Positions 23,117 to 32,138 of a stretch of DNA of 64,000 nt are shown here, piece by piece. The position numbers were made by a program, and so were the translations under genes. Under the pieces are notes generated by a model. The model was not told the origin of the DNA and made no database searches. It saw only the letters and a list, made by a program, of their open reading frames with translations. This stretch comes from Thioploca ingrica. Lineage in GTDB: Bacteria; Pseudomonadota; Gammaproteobacteria; Beggiatoales; Beggiatoaceae. Location: positions 2,604,001 to 2,668,000 of the forward strand of contig AP014633.1 of the NCBI GenBank assembly GCA_000828835.1. Reading direction: 5' to 3'. Within the stretch, counting starts at the first letter, position 1. Every line of letters starts with the position of its first letter.

Positions 23117-23872
23117 ATGCTAGTCGATTCACATTGTCATTTAGATTTAATTCCCCATAGCGATCCCCGCAACTTAGTTGCTACCGCTCATCACCACGGG
23201 GTTAGCCATTTATTAAGTGTGGGAGTGGATCTAACCAGTTTTCCCCAATTGTTAGCCATTGCGCAAAATTTAAACCAGGTTTCTATTTCCGTGGGTGTTC
23301 ACCCCAACACTATCTTAGAAACAGAACCTGATGTGACAACCCTCTGTCATTTAGCCGATAACCCCAAAGTGGTCGCTATTGGCGAAACTGGTTTAGATTA
23401 TTTTCGCAGTCAAGGTGATTTAACCTGGCAACAACAACGGTTTCGCACCCATATTCAAGCCGCTAAAGCAATCGGTAAACCACTGATCGTCCATAATCGG
23501 GAAGCCACTGCAGATACTTTGCGCATCCTCCGTGAAGAAAATGCCGCTACGGTAGGCGGAGTTATGCACTGTTTTGTTGAAGATTGGGAAATTGCTCAAC
23601 AAGTTATGGAGATGGGTTTTTATATTTCTTTTTCCGGCATAGTCACTTTTAAAAGTGCTATACTATTACAAACAGTGGCGAAAAAAATTCCCCTGGATCA
23701 TATGCTAATAGAGACAGATGCGCCCTATTTAGCACCGGTGCCCTATCGTGGTCAAATGAATCAGCCGGCTTATGTGAAATATGTCGCTGAATTTATTGCC
23801 GATTTGAGAGAAGAAACCCTGATGACGATTGGACAAGCAACCACACAAAATTTTTGGCGGTTATTTAGTTAA
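23117..23872 (+). CDS. TatD family metal-dependent hydrolase / DNase
   Basis: A 251-residue TIM-barrel hydrolase. The metal-binding motifs are intact: DSHCHLD near the N-terminus, GETGLDYF, IVHNRE, MHCFVEDW and IETDAPYLAP. Family members have 3'-exonuclease or deoxyribonuclease activity; the precise substrate is not deducible. Its position after holB-pilZ matches the ycfH locus of other gammaproteobacteria. The stop codon shares a base with the next ATG (TAATG), so the kinase gene is coupled to it. Confidence 0.95.
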   Translation: MLVDSHCHLDLIPHSDPRNLVATAHHHGVSHLLSVGVDLTSFPQLLAIAQNLNQVSISVGVHPNTILETEPDVTTLCHLADNPKVVAIGETGLDYFRSQGDLTWQQQRFRTHIQAAKAIGKPLIVHNREATADTLRILREENAATVGGVMHCFVEDWEIAQQVMEMGFYISFSGIVTFKSAILLQTVAKKIPLDHMLIETDAPYLAPVPYRGQMNQPAYVKYVAEFIADLREETLMTIGQATTQNFWRLFS

Positions 23873-24756
23873 TGGCTCATATTCTCGGGATTGGAACGGC
23901 AACGGTAGATATTATCAACACCGTAGCCAGTTACCCCACAGAAGACACCGAAATCAGAGCCATTAAACAACGTATCTGTCGAGGTGGTAACGCCACCAAT
24001 ACGTTAGTCGTACTGAGCCAATTAGGGCACCGTTGTACGTGGGGTGGTGTTTGGGTTAATGAACCTGCTGGACAGCTCGTCTTAGCTGACTTAGCCCATT
24101 ATGCCATTGATACCAGCCCATGTCGCGTTTTGGCTCAAGGTAAAATGCCAACTTCTTATATCCTGTTAAATCAACAAAATGGTTCGCGGACGATTGTTCA
24201 TTATCGCGATTTACCTGAATTTAGCTTTAATGATTTTCAACGGATTAATTTAGCTGCTTTTAATTGGCTACATTTTGAAGCCCGTCAAATTACAGAAACG
24301 GTTCAGATGATTAAACAAGCTAAACAACAATACCCTCATTTACCGATCTCGTTGGAAATCGAAAAACCACGTCCACAAATAGAACAACTGTTTGCTCAAG
24401 TCGATGTCCTTTTATTTTCAAAAACATTTGCACAACATGATAGCCACACCGATGATGCTAAATTATTTCTGCATTCAATTCACCCCCAAGCACCCCAAGC
24501 TTGCCTGATTTGCGCCTGGGGAACGGCTGGTGCTTATGCTTTAACTCCACCGGGCGATTTACTACATAGCTCGGCTTTTCCACCTGCCCAAGTGATAGAT
24601 ACTTTAGGTGCCGGTGATGTTTTTAACGCCGGGATTATTGACAGCTTATGTCGTCAGCAATCGTTAGCTATGGCATTAACTCAAGCCTGTCAATTAGCCG
24701 GTAATCAATGTGGGCAAGAGGGATTACAACTTAAGTCTCTCAACCAAACTAACTAG
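23872..24756 (+). CDS. PfkB family sugar kinase
   Basis: A 294-residue ribokinase-fold kinase. The N-terminal GGNATNTLVVLSQLG and the catalytic anion-hole DTLGAGDVFNAGI, with its base Asp, define the PfkB family. The overall pattern (GTATVDIINTV at the start) resembles ketohexokinase/ribokinase-like members, but the substrate cannot be fixed from sequence. It is translationally coupled to the TatD gene, which does not reveal its pathway. Confidence 0.9.
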   Translation: MAHILGIGTATVDIINTVASYPTEDTEIRAIKQRICRGGNATNTLVVLSQLGHRCTWGGVWVNEPAGQLVLADLAHYAIDTSPCRVLAQGKMPTSYILLNQQNGSRTIVHYRDLPEFSFNDFQRINLAAFNWLHFEARQITETVQMIKQAKQQYPHLPISLEIEKPRPQIEQLFAQVDVLLFSKTFAQHDSHTDDAKLFLHSIHPQAPQACLICAWGTAGAYALTPPGDLLHSSAFPPAQVIDTLGAGDVFNAGIIDSLCRQQSLAMALTQACQLAGNQCGQEGLQLKSLNQTN

Positions 24757-24910
24757 GTATTTTCATAGAAATTTTATTGAAAATTGAAAACAGGGAGGAG
24801 TGATAATAACTGATGAAATTCAATGACAATTCAGGACAAATAGTTATCGATATTAACTCAATAAGCAGATATGATTACCTAATTCATTTTGGGTAACCAG
24901 GAGTGAGCCA

Positions 24911-26194
24911 ATGATATACATAATACCAAGCAGTTTATTTTCACCCCTAATGGTTTTTGCTACTTTGTTATTTTGGTTATTTTCTTCTGTAAGCATAGCG
25001 GATACTGATTTGCAAGAAGACACTCTCGTTGCGAGTAACACCACTTTTGCATTCCAATTATATACTCAATTAAAAGCACAAGAGTCGGGTAACTTATTTT
25101 TTTCACCTTATAGTCTTTCTATTGCGCTAGCAATGACCTCGGCTGGGGCACGTAACCGCACTGCTCAGCAAATCGCTCAAGTTTTACATTTTCCATCCTC
25201 ATCGCCAGAAAAAATTCATCCGCTGTTTGCGCAATTACAACAAGGAATTAATCAAGCCCAACAACACATTAAAATACAGGTTGCTAATGCGTTGTGGGGC
25301 GAAGCAAGCTATTCATTTTCGCCCAGTTTTCGCGAGTTAGTTGCTCAAAATTACGATGCCAGCTTAAATTCAATTGATTTTAAAAATGCGTTTCCAACCG
25401 CACATTTAAAAATAAATGCTTGGGTTGAGGAAAAAACGCAACAAAAAATTACTCAACTCATCAAACCCGGTCTTATTGATAGCTTAACTCGGCTGGTATT
25501 GGTTAATGCTATTTATTTTAAAGGGAGTTGGAACACGCCATTTGATAACCAGCAGACTAAAAATGCCCCATTTTGGCTAAATTCCCATAATAATGTCATG
25601 GTTCCGATGATGACCCAGAAAAATCAATTTGGCTATGCTGAAAATCAACACTTACAATTACTTGAATTACCCTACGTAGGCAATTCAACGGATGAAGAAT
25701 CGCTGGAATTTTCTTTCGCTCCCAATCATCTATCAATGACCATTTTGCTGCCTCGACAACGTGATGGTTTGGCGCAATTAGAAAATTCGCTTAATCGGCA
25801 AAATCTGGAAACTTGGTTCAATCAAATACACTGGCAGAAAGTGAAAGTTTTCCTCCCCAAATTTAAGATCAATACCGGCTTTGAGCTCTCTAAAACTTTA
25901 TCCGCTATGGGAATGCCGGATGCTTTTAACGCTAAAGCTGATTTCTCGGGGATAGATGGCAGCAAAGCACTGTATTTAAAATCGGTTATTCACCAAGCTT
26001 TCGTTGATGTTAATGAAGAAGGAACCGAAGCGGCTGCTTCCAGCGGAGTAGTCGTTAATACTCGCGGGATACAACTACCAACGCCGGTGTTTTTAGCGGA
26101 TCATCCTTTTCTGTTTCTAATCAGTCATAAACCCTCCGGTAGTATCCTGTTTTTAGGGCGACTGATAAAACCGGTTATTGAAACCCATGATTAA
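24911..26194 (+). CDS. Secreted serpin (serine protease inhibitor), inhibitory type
   Basis: A 427-residue serpin with an N-terminal hydrophobic signal segment (about 10-31, cleavage near SIADTD), so probably periplasmic or exported. The family core is complete (NLFFSPYSLSIALAM, NAIYFKGSW, HQAFVDVNEEGTEAA). The hinge of the reactive loop has the small-residue pattern of inhibitory serpins (EEGTEAAASSGVVV). Counting from the P15 Gly places Arg385 at P1 (NTR|GI), which would suit a trypsin-like target. An AGGAG ribosome site sits eight bases before the ATG. Serpins are patchy in gammaproteobacteria, so acquisition by transfer is plausible. A surface protease is encoded 9.5 kb away, but that enzyme is a subtilase and no pairing is shown. 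Confidence 0.96.
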   Translation: MIYIIPSSLFSPLMVFATLLFWLFSSVSIADTDLQEDTLVASNTTFAFQLYTQLKAQESGNLFFSPYSLSIALAMTSAGARNRTAQQIAQVLHFPSSSPEKIHPLFAQLQQGINQAQQHIKIQVANALWGEASYSFSPSFRELVAQNYDASLNSIDFKNAFPTAHLKINAWVEEKTQQKITQLIKPGLIDSLTRLVLVNAIYFKGSWNTPFDNQQTKNAPFWLNSHNNVMVPMMTQKNQFGYAENQHLQLLELPYVGNSTDEESLEFSFAPNHLSMTILLPRQRDGLAQLENSLNRQNLETWFNQIHWQKVKVFLPKFKINTGFELSKTLSAMGMPDAFNAKADFSGIDGSKALYLKSVIHQAFVDVNEEGTEAAASSGVVVNTRGIQLPTPVFLADHPFLFLISHKPSGSILFLGRLIKPVIETHD

Positions 26195-26310
26195 TTCATT
26201 ATTCAAATTTTCTCTTCTTATAGCCTATTTCGCTACCCATTTTGGCAGCCGGGGCAGCAGATTCAGAAAAAATCATTATCAGAATCTTAACCTAAAAAAT
26301 TTAAAAAATT

Positions 26311-26949
26311 ATGATTAGATTTAACAAATTAGATAATATTATTATTCAGTTTGATAGCGGGTTACGCACTTTATGGGGAGAACCGGTGGGGACTATCCGT
26401 CCGGATCCAGCGCAATTGTGGGAAGAAGTTGAATTAACTACCGCAGAACAACAGTTATCCGCTCGGTTAATGCGTGTCAATCATGCCGGTGAAGTTGCGG
26501 CTCAGGCGTTATATCAAGGACAAGCTTTAACTGCACATCGGGTAGATATTCGTGACCAATTACAACAATCTGCGCTTGAAGAAAATGATCATCTGCGCTG
26601 GTGTCAAAATCGGATTCGTGAATTAAAGAGTCATGTCAGTTGGCTTAACCCAATTTGGTATCCAGGTTCTCTCCTCATTGGAGCGGTAGCGGGTTTAGTT
26701 GGTGATAAATGGAGTTTAGGTTTCTTAGCGGAAACCGAGCGGCAAGTGGTTAAACACCTAGAAAACCATTTACAACGGTTGCCGGAGCAGGATCATAAAA
26801 GTCGGGCGATTTTAAAGCAAATGCAACTAGACGAAGCTCATCATGCTTCAGTCGCTACGAAAGCCGGTGCCGTTTCTTTACCGAAACCAGTCCGCTGGCT
26901 AATGGCACAAACCGCCAAGATTATGACTAAAACATCTTTTTGGATATAA
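26311..26949 (+). CDS. coq7: Ubiquinone biosynthesis monooxygenase Coq7
   Basis: A 212-residue di-iron hydroxylase of the membrane-associated COQ7 family, which hydroxylates the demethoxyubiquinone ring in aerobic ubiquinone synthesis. The iron ligands sit in two ExxH repeats: RVNHAGEVAAQALY with EENDHLRWC, then LAETERQVVKHL with DEAHHASV. The length is normal. It is convergent with hslR, only eight bases apart, with no clear terminator between. No good ribosome site precedes the ATG. Confidence 0.96.
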   Translation: MIRFNKLDNIIIQFDSGLRTLWGEPVGTIRPDPAQLWEEVELTTAEQQLSARLMRVNHAGEVAAQALYQGQALTAHRVDIRDQLQQSALEENDHLRWCQNRIRELKSHVSWLNPIWYPGSLLIGAVAGLVGDKWSLGFLAETERQVVKHLENHLQRLPEQDHKSRAILKQMQLDEAHHASVATKAGAVSLPKPVRWLMAQTAKIMTKTSFWI

Positions 26950-26957
26950 CCTATTGG

Positions 26958-27362
26958 CTAAGAAGAGTTTTTTTGAATGAACTGATGGATATGACGACGT
27001 TCTTTTTTGGTTGGACGCCCACTACCGCGCGGACGTAAAGCGGCTTCTTGCCGCCGTAGTTCAGAGTCTTGTTGACGTTTCTCAATGCTGGCTACAGTTT
27101 CTGCATATAATAAAGCGGCTTCAACCGCGGGGCGACGTTGGATTGATAACGCTTGGACAATAACCGTACGTTCGATATAGCCGGTTCGGATGATCAATTC
27201 ATCTCCAATATGAACTTCCTTAGCTGGCTTAACGCGTTGATGATTTAAGTGAACTTTCCCACCGGTAATTGCTTCCGTCGCTAGGTTGCGGGTTTTAAAA
27301 AAACGTGCTGCCCATAACCATTTATCGAGTCTGACCTTAGGAGATAAAGTTGTGTCTGTCAT
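26958..27362 (-). CDS. hslR: S4-domain RNA-binding protein, Hsp15 type
   Basis: A 134-residue protein. An S4 RNA-binding domain (VRLDKWLWAARFFKTRNLATEAI, GKVHLNHQRVKPAKEV) is followed by a basic C-terminal tail (RGSGRPTKKERRHIHQF). This is the Hsp15 arrangement, known to bind stalled 50S subunits carrying nascent chains after heat shock. It stands alone here. Confidence 0.93.
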   Translation of the reverse strand: MTDTTLSPKVRLDKWLWAARFFKTRNLATEAITGGKVHLNHQRVKPAKEVHIGDELIIRTGYIERTVIVQALSIQRRPAVEAALLYAETVASIEKRQQDSELRRQEAALRPRGSGRPTKKERRHIHQFIQKNSS

Positions 27363-27617
27363 AATTAAGACCTATTAAGTGAATTGCTGTTCTGCGCTAA
27401 ATACGCCCACTGTGAAAAAATGTGGCTTTATTTACCAGCAATATTGCCTATGTGGAATAATAGAGTTGTTAATTATAAATGAAATTAATTAATTGAGTGT
27501 AGCTCCAATGTTATCAAAGGGAGGAGGAGTGGCTATCAACCTTTTAACTCCCTACTCTCCCTCATTTTTCAAAGAGAAAAATTCCTTAAGTTAATGATAA
27601 CAGTAAACCTACGCCTG

Positions 27618-28532
27618 CTAAAGTAACTGCCTTACTAAATTTTCTGATAATCCCGTCAATGTTACAACGGTTTTTATATCAATTCCCGACGCCAACATCG
27701 CTTGTGCCACTGTCAACTTACCTTGTTCTAAACCCTTTTCCAAGCCTTGCTGCAAACCCTGCTGCAAACCCTTTTCCAAACCCAATTCCTGTCCTTTTTC
27801 CAACCCTCTGCGTAAGCCTTTTTCTTCAGCAGAGGTAATTTTACTTTCTACATCTGCAAGTGCCTGCATTCGCACTTCGTAGATTTGACGTTCTTCTTCA
27901 TTAAACATTTTATCCACCGCTTCAATCGCTTTAATAATCGCTTTATCGATTGCTAATTCTTTAGGCACATTATTCTTGTTAAATTCATGGGCACGAGTAA
28001 GAAACGTCGACCAACGGTCTAAAGCAGTAGTAATTTCATCATTTGCTTTTTTAAATTTTCTCAATTCCAGATAATGCAATTCAAATATATCATGCAATTT
28101 ATCATCTTGCCCGGTATCAATATTGATGATTTTATAGCAATTGTGAAATTCCTGTCGATCATGAATAAAGTTGAAATCGAGAATATTTATGCTAAATGTC
28201 TTTTTTAGCTCTTTAAACATCATACCTTCAGTGAGTTGCTCTGTAACTAACTTTGCCCAATAGTAAATTGAACGTTTATCGAAATATAAATCCTCACTAA
28301 TCTGCATTTCTACGTTAAACCAGCGACTCCATTCATCGCAGGCTTTAATATCTAAAATGGATATTTTTCCCGCTTGATAATCAGCTAGATTGAATGGATT
28401 TTTTAATTCAACCGCTTTGATTTTAGCTTCGGGAAGAATGGCGTTGAGCAGTGAAATTAATAAATCTTTGTTTTCTTCACTGCCAAAAAGTTTTTTAAAA
28501 GCAAAATCAACTCTAGGATTAATTCGACACAT
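27618..28532 (-). CDS. Rpn family recombination-promoting nuclease / PD-(D/E)XK transposase-like protein
   Basis: A 304-residue protein of the PDDEXK nuclease/putative transposase family. The N-terminus NPRVDFAFKKLFGSEENK and the catalytic segment ILDIKACDEW...FNVEMQ (Asp and ExQ) are characteristic. The C-terminus carries a repeated GLEKGLQQGL-type stretch encoded by short DNA repeats and ends in a helical domain (VVTLTGLSENLVRQLL). Homologues occur in many copies in filamentous sulfur bacteria and cyanobacteria. They are linked to recombination and horizontal transfer; the cellular role is not established. Confidence 0.93.
   Translation of the reverse strand: MCRINPRVDFAFKKLFGSEENKDLLISLLNAILPEAKIKAVELKNPFNLADYQAGKISILDIKACDEWSRWFNVEMQISEDLYFDKRSIYYWAKLVTEQLTEGMMFKELKKTFSINILDFNFIHDRQEFHNCYKIINIDTGQDDKLHDIFELHYLELRKFKKANDEITTALDRWSTFLTRAHEFNKNNVPKELAIDKAIIKAIEAVDKMFNEEERQIYEVRMQALADVESKITSAEEKGLRRGLEKGQELGLEKGLQQGLQQGLEKGLEQGKLTVAQAMLASGIDIKTVVTLTGLSENLVRQLL
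27717..27812 (-). repeat. Intragenic short tandem repeats in the Rpn gene
   Basis: Degenerate direct repeats of 12/24 bases (CTTTTCCAAACCC and CTGCTGCAAACCC alternate) encode the G-L-E/Q-K/Q-G repeat of the Rpn-like protein. Such arrays can expand or contract by slippage without breaking the frame. Confidence 0.8.
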
Positions 28533-28556
28533 CTTGCTATTTCCCCTTTGGTATTA

Positions 28557-29999
28557 TTAATCCAACTTCAAATGAGCAAAAGAACGCTTGAGATTTCTGA
28601 AGATTTCTGCCGACAAATCGGCTTCCTCAGTTAGCCAATAATTCGGTGATAATGCGCTCTTCTGGTGAATCAACTGGGTGGCTGATTGGGCGAGAAGATG
28701 AGCGGCTTGCGGCTGTTGTTTGAATAATTTTTCGAGTAATTCGTAATTGATTTCAACCATTAAACTGACAGTCTGACTCGATACAGTCGCTTCATACACA
28801 TCGCCCATGAGCATAGCCATTCCCCCGACTAAACTGCCCGGCGGCAATACTTCGGGGGGTAAAGGCTTAGTACCAATTTTGCGGCGCACTTCTGCGGAGA
28901 GTAACCCTTCGACTACTAAAAACATCGCCATAGCCACTTCACCTCCCTGAACAACAATCGTCTCCGGTTCAATAAGCTTCAAATTGGCATGAGTGGCTAG
29001 GAATTGCAAGTCTATTTCGGCTAAACCGACAAATAATTGGGTCTTACCTAGTAACCGAGCTAAATGCGCTACCTCGGGTTCATTCTGCCACGCAGGTCTG
29101 ATGCCGGCAAAACTTAAGTGGTGTAAAATCCGTTGTTGAACCAGATGACGTGCATATGCCCTCGCTGTAAACGCCGGATAAAGAGATATCCTATATTTTA
29201 CTGATTTAGGTAGATGAAGAATCTCACTGACTAACACGGAAGGTGCTGGGGCACCTGGCGGGGTAAACAATGCCGATACTTCAGTGGCTGCGGCTTGCAA
29301 TACTCGAATAGCGCGGTTTACGGGTATTTTGCTATCGAGGGTCACGATTATTCCGGTTTCGGAAAATGGTTGTGGCGAGGAGAAATTAGTGATGACTGAA
29401 GAAGAAACCAAGCGGTTAGGAACAATGACCGTGTTAGAATATAAATCAAGAATACGCATAGTCCGCCAACTGATTTCTTCTACAGTCCCTTCAATAATTT
29501 GGTCACCGCTGCGGTGAAGTTGAATGTTATCACCAATTTTGACCACCCGATCCAAATTCGTAGCCAGCCCGGCAAAAACGTCAAGAATAAGATTTTGCAA
29601 AGCCATCCCAACCACGATACCGGCGGCACCTGAGGCAGCTAGCACGACGGTCAAATCCTTTTTGAATACGACTCCGACAATAGCAGTAAAGGCGAGAAGA
29701 TAAATAAAAAATGCCGATAATTGGGCCAGCAACCGGGGTGGCGAAGAACCAATTGTCGAAGCAACTAACCAATCCAACAATAAATACTGTACGAGACGTT
29801 GTAATAAAACCGCTAAGGTCAAAAATAGGATGATACCCAGCAAGTAACCTAAGACGAAACGTGCTGTTCCTAAACCAGTCAGTCCAATGGTTTGATAGGC
29901 TTCGCCACCATAATAGATAACGAGACCTATCACCATACTCAACAAGAAAGGGATTATAATCCCTCTGAATTTAGAATGCGGCGCGAATTTTCTAGGCAA
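28557..29999 (-). CDS. MscS-type mechanosensitive channel with C-terminal cyclic-nucleotide-binding domain
   Basis: A 480-residue inner-membrane channel protein. Four hydrophobic segments (about 12-32, 45-67, 90-110 and 118-145) end in the MscS pore helix (ASGAAGIVVGMALQNLILD). The MscS beta domain follows (GDNIQLHRSGDQIIEGTVEEISWRTM, VIVPNRLV). Residues about 330-450 form a cNMP-binding-like fold (FVGLAEIDLQFL, MFLVVEGLLSAEV, PPGSLVGGMAML). Such fusions can be gated by cyclic nucleotides. The start overlaps the chemoreceptor stop by eight bases, so the two are co-translated. The cyclase-bearing kinase at 563 could be a source of ligand (inference only). Confidence 0.93.
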   Translation of the reverse strand: MPRKFAPHSKFRGIIIPFLLSMVIGLVIYYGGEAYQTIGLTGLGTARFVLGYLLGIILFLTLAVLLQRLVQYLLLDWLVASTIGSSPPRLLAQLSAFFIYLLAFTAIVGVVFKKDLTVVLAASGAAGIVVGMALQNLILDVFAGLATNLDRVVKIGDNIQLHRSGDQIIEGTVEEISWRTMRILDLYSNTVIVPNRLVSSSVITNFSSPQPFSETGIIVTLDSKIPVNRAIRVLQAAATEVSALFTPPGAPAPSVLVSEILHLPKSVKYRISLYPAFTARAYARHLVQQRILHHLSFAGIRPAWQNEPEVAHLARLLGKTQLFVGLAEIDLQFLATHANLKLIEPETIVVQGGEVAMAMFLVVEGLLSAEVRRKIGTKPLPPEVLPPGSLVGGMAMLMGDVYEATVSSQTVSLMVEINYELLEKLFKQQPQAAHLLAQSATQLIHQKSALSPNYWLTEEADLSAEIFRNLKRSFAHLKLD

Positions 30000-31959
30000 G
30001 TTTAAATCTTTGGATTTGATTATAAGTTTGTTGGACGTTATCAGCGAGTTGCTTCATGGTCGCACTGATTTCTTCGGCAGCGGCTGCATTGGCTTGTCCA
30101 GTACTTTGAATTTTATTCACTTGTTCAGAAATCCATTCAATCGCCGCTGATTGTTGAATGATGGCAGCCGAAATGGCTTGAACTGCGCCGCCACTTTCTT
30201 GCGCTGCTTTAGCAATGCTTTCAATCGCGTGTTGCGTTTGCTGAGCCGTATTGACACTGAGTGCCACGCTTTGTGAAGAATTGGCAATTAAAGACCCAAT
30301 ATCTCGTGCCGACAACGAAGCCTCCTCAGCGAGTTTGCCAATTTGTTGCGCCACAAAGCCAAAGCCCAAGCCATGTTCCCCCGCACGCACTGCTTCGAGT
30401 CCGGCGTTGAGAGACAACAGGTGGGTTTTATCCGCAATCCGAGTAATTTTACCGGTGATTTGTTCAATCCGACTATATTCCGCCGCAATTTGTTCAATGA
30501 TTTCCACCAGTTTGGACAACTGAGTTCGACCTACTGTAGCCAATTCCGCCGTACTCGTGGCTAATTGACCACCCTGTTTAGCACTGTCAGCAATTTGACC
30601 CACCGCTGCTGAACTTTCAACGACTGCGCTGGCGATTTCGTCGAGCGAAGACATTTGACCCGCCGATTGTTCAGCAACATGATTGGCTGCTTCGACCGTT
30701 TGCGTCGCACCCACTGAGACGTGTTCGGTATTAGTCACTATCATTTTTAAAATAGTCTGCATCTGAGTGATGGCATGGTTGACGTTGGCTTTTAATACTG
30801 AAAATTCGCCTTGATAATTGCCGTCAATCGTGTGCGTTAAGTCACCTTTAGCCATGTAATCAGTCACTTCGCCTAATTCCGCTAATAAACCCACTAAAGC
30901 GTCTAAGCTACGATTGATATTCGCTTTTAAAGCACGCAAATCGCCTTCGTAGGCACCTTGTATTCGTCCTTTCAGGTTACCGAGTGCCAATTGTTGCATG
31001 ACTTCTGCAATTTCCACTAACGGCTTGTTAAGCACTTCGAGCAATTGATTCATGCCAGAGACGATGACACCAAATTCGCCGGGATGACGACTCGATTCTA
31101 CCCGTGCGGATAGTGAACCGGCTTGGGTGGCATTAATCAATTCGATGGAATCGCTGATCAGTGCTTCTAGCGTTTGTGTGATGGCACTGACGGCTTGAGC
31201 GATTTGCCCAATTTCATCATAACGATGGTGTAACGTCTGTTTCGTTGAAAAGTCGCCAGTCGCCAATTTCCGAATGATTCCGGTTAACTGGGCTAAGGGA
31301 CGAGAGATAATTCTTTCAAAGGTTATCATCAACAAAATGGCTAAAATAAAAACGCCAAAACTCGCGCCAATGAGAATATTTTTACTGAGGTCAAAAATCG
31401 CATCACCTTCGTGACTAGCACGATAAGCCCCTTCGTTATTGAGTTTGACCAATTTTAATAAATCAGCACTCATGTCATCAAAAATAGCGCCGCTCTGTTT
31501 GAGTTGGGTAGCGGCTAACTCATTTTCATTTTTACGAGAATGTTCTACGGCTACTTTACTGGCAGCTAGGTATTCATCATATTTACCCGCAAATTTTTGG
31601 TAAATCGCCCGTTCTTCTTCAGAAGAAATAAGCGGTTCGTACTGACTCCGCCACTGAGCAATGTTTTGCATTAAGCCCTCTATCGCTTTTTCGTACTTCA
31701 TCATTTCAGTGGAGTCGCTAGTTAAAATATGCAAAGCTTCGGCAATACGCAAATCACTGGTCGCGGTGTTGATAGCATTAATAGCAACTACGCTTGGTAG
31801 CCAATTGACTTCTATTTCAGTGGATTTGTCGTTAACCGCACCGATACGCTCCAGGGCAAGCCAGGCAAATAAACTAAATAGTACCGCCAATGTTAGAAAA
31901 GCCAGACGGAGTTTAGTTTTAATAGTCAATTGGTTGACAAAGTTAGCTTGAGCAAGCAT
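29992..31959 (-). CDS. Methyl-accepting chemotaxis protein
   Basis: A 655-residue chemoreceptor. It has a membrane segment near 17-37, a four-helix-bundle sensor region (INTATSDLRIAEALHIL), a second membrane segment near 190-210, HAMP-like repeats (several LIDSxxLINATQAGSL / LxxLALGNLKGRI-like units) and an MCP signalling domain. The signalling tip is less canonical (THLLSLNAGLEAVRAGEHG) than in the first receptor, so it may pair with a different CheW. It is followed, with an eight-base overlap, by the MscS channel and preceded by a multi-CheW protein, suggesting a dedicated sensory group. No CheA is next to it. Confidence 0.93.
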   Translation of the reverse strand: MLAQANFVNQLTIKTKLRLAFLTLAVLFSLFAWLALERIGAVNDKSTEIEVNWLPSVVAINAINTATSDLRIAEALHILTSDSTEMMKYEKAIEGLMQNIAQWRSQYEPLISSEEERAIYQKFAGKYDEYLAASKVAVEHSRKNENELAATQLKQSGAIFDDMSADLLKLVKLNNEGAYRASHEGDAIFDLSKNILIGASFGVFILAILLMITFERIISRPLAQLTGIIRKLATGDFSTKQTLHHRYDEIGQIAQAVSAITQTLEALISDSIELINATQAGSLSARVESSRHPGEFGVIVSGMNQLLEVLNKPLVEIAEVMQQLALGNLKGRIQGAYEGDLRALKANINRSLDALVGLLAELGEVTDYMAKGDLTHTIDGNYQGEFSVLKANVNHAITQMQTILKMIVTNTEHVSVGATQTVEAANHVAEQSAGQMSSLDEIASAVVESSAAVGQIADSAKQGGQLATSTAELATVGRTQLSKLVEIIEQIAAEYSRIEQITGKITRIADKTHLLSLNAGLEAVRAGEHGLGFGFVAQQIGKLAEEASLSARDIGSLIANSSQSVALSVNTAQQTQHAIESIAKAAQESGGAVQAISAAIIQQSAAIEWISEQVNKIQSTGQANAAAAEEISATMKQLADNVQQTYNQIQRFKLA

Positions 31960-32074
31960 CTTTTATGAGTCTCCGGTTTTAAGTAATAAACAATACCCTA
32001 ATCTCATCAGTTGCATATTTATTTCCTCCATTTTTCTTCGTTTTCTCGATTCTCATTCCCACACGCTAGCGTCA

Positions 32075-32125
32075 CTGCCATTAAATTAATTCCCCTCTTT
32101 GAAAAAGGGGGGTGAGGGGGGATTT
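32075..32125. repeat. Half copy of the inverted-repeat element
   Basis: TGCCATTAAATTAA followed by the CCCCTCTTTGAAAAAGGGGG hairpin and GTGAGGGGGGATTT matches the left half of the 12561 element with a few changes. No right-hand terminal repeat is seen. It lies in the gap between the CheW-like gene and the chemoreceptor gene. Confidence 0.6.
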
Positions 32126-32138
32126 CAAAACGATAAAA

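Noticed and set aside
26187..26318. Small ORF of 43 codons overlapping the serpin stop
   Set aside because: It is short and of low complexity, overlaps the end of the serpin gene and has no ribosome site; no support as a gene.
27525..27600. Another copy of the AATGCCATTAAGTTAAG element downstream of hslR
   Set aside because: Only CCTTAA and TTAATG pieces agree; both terminal repeats are not recognisable.
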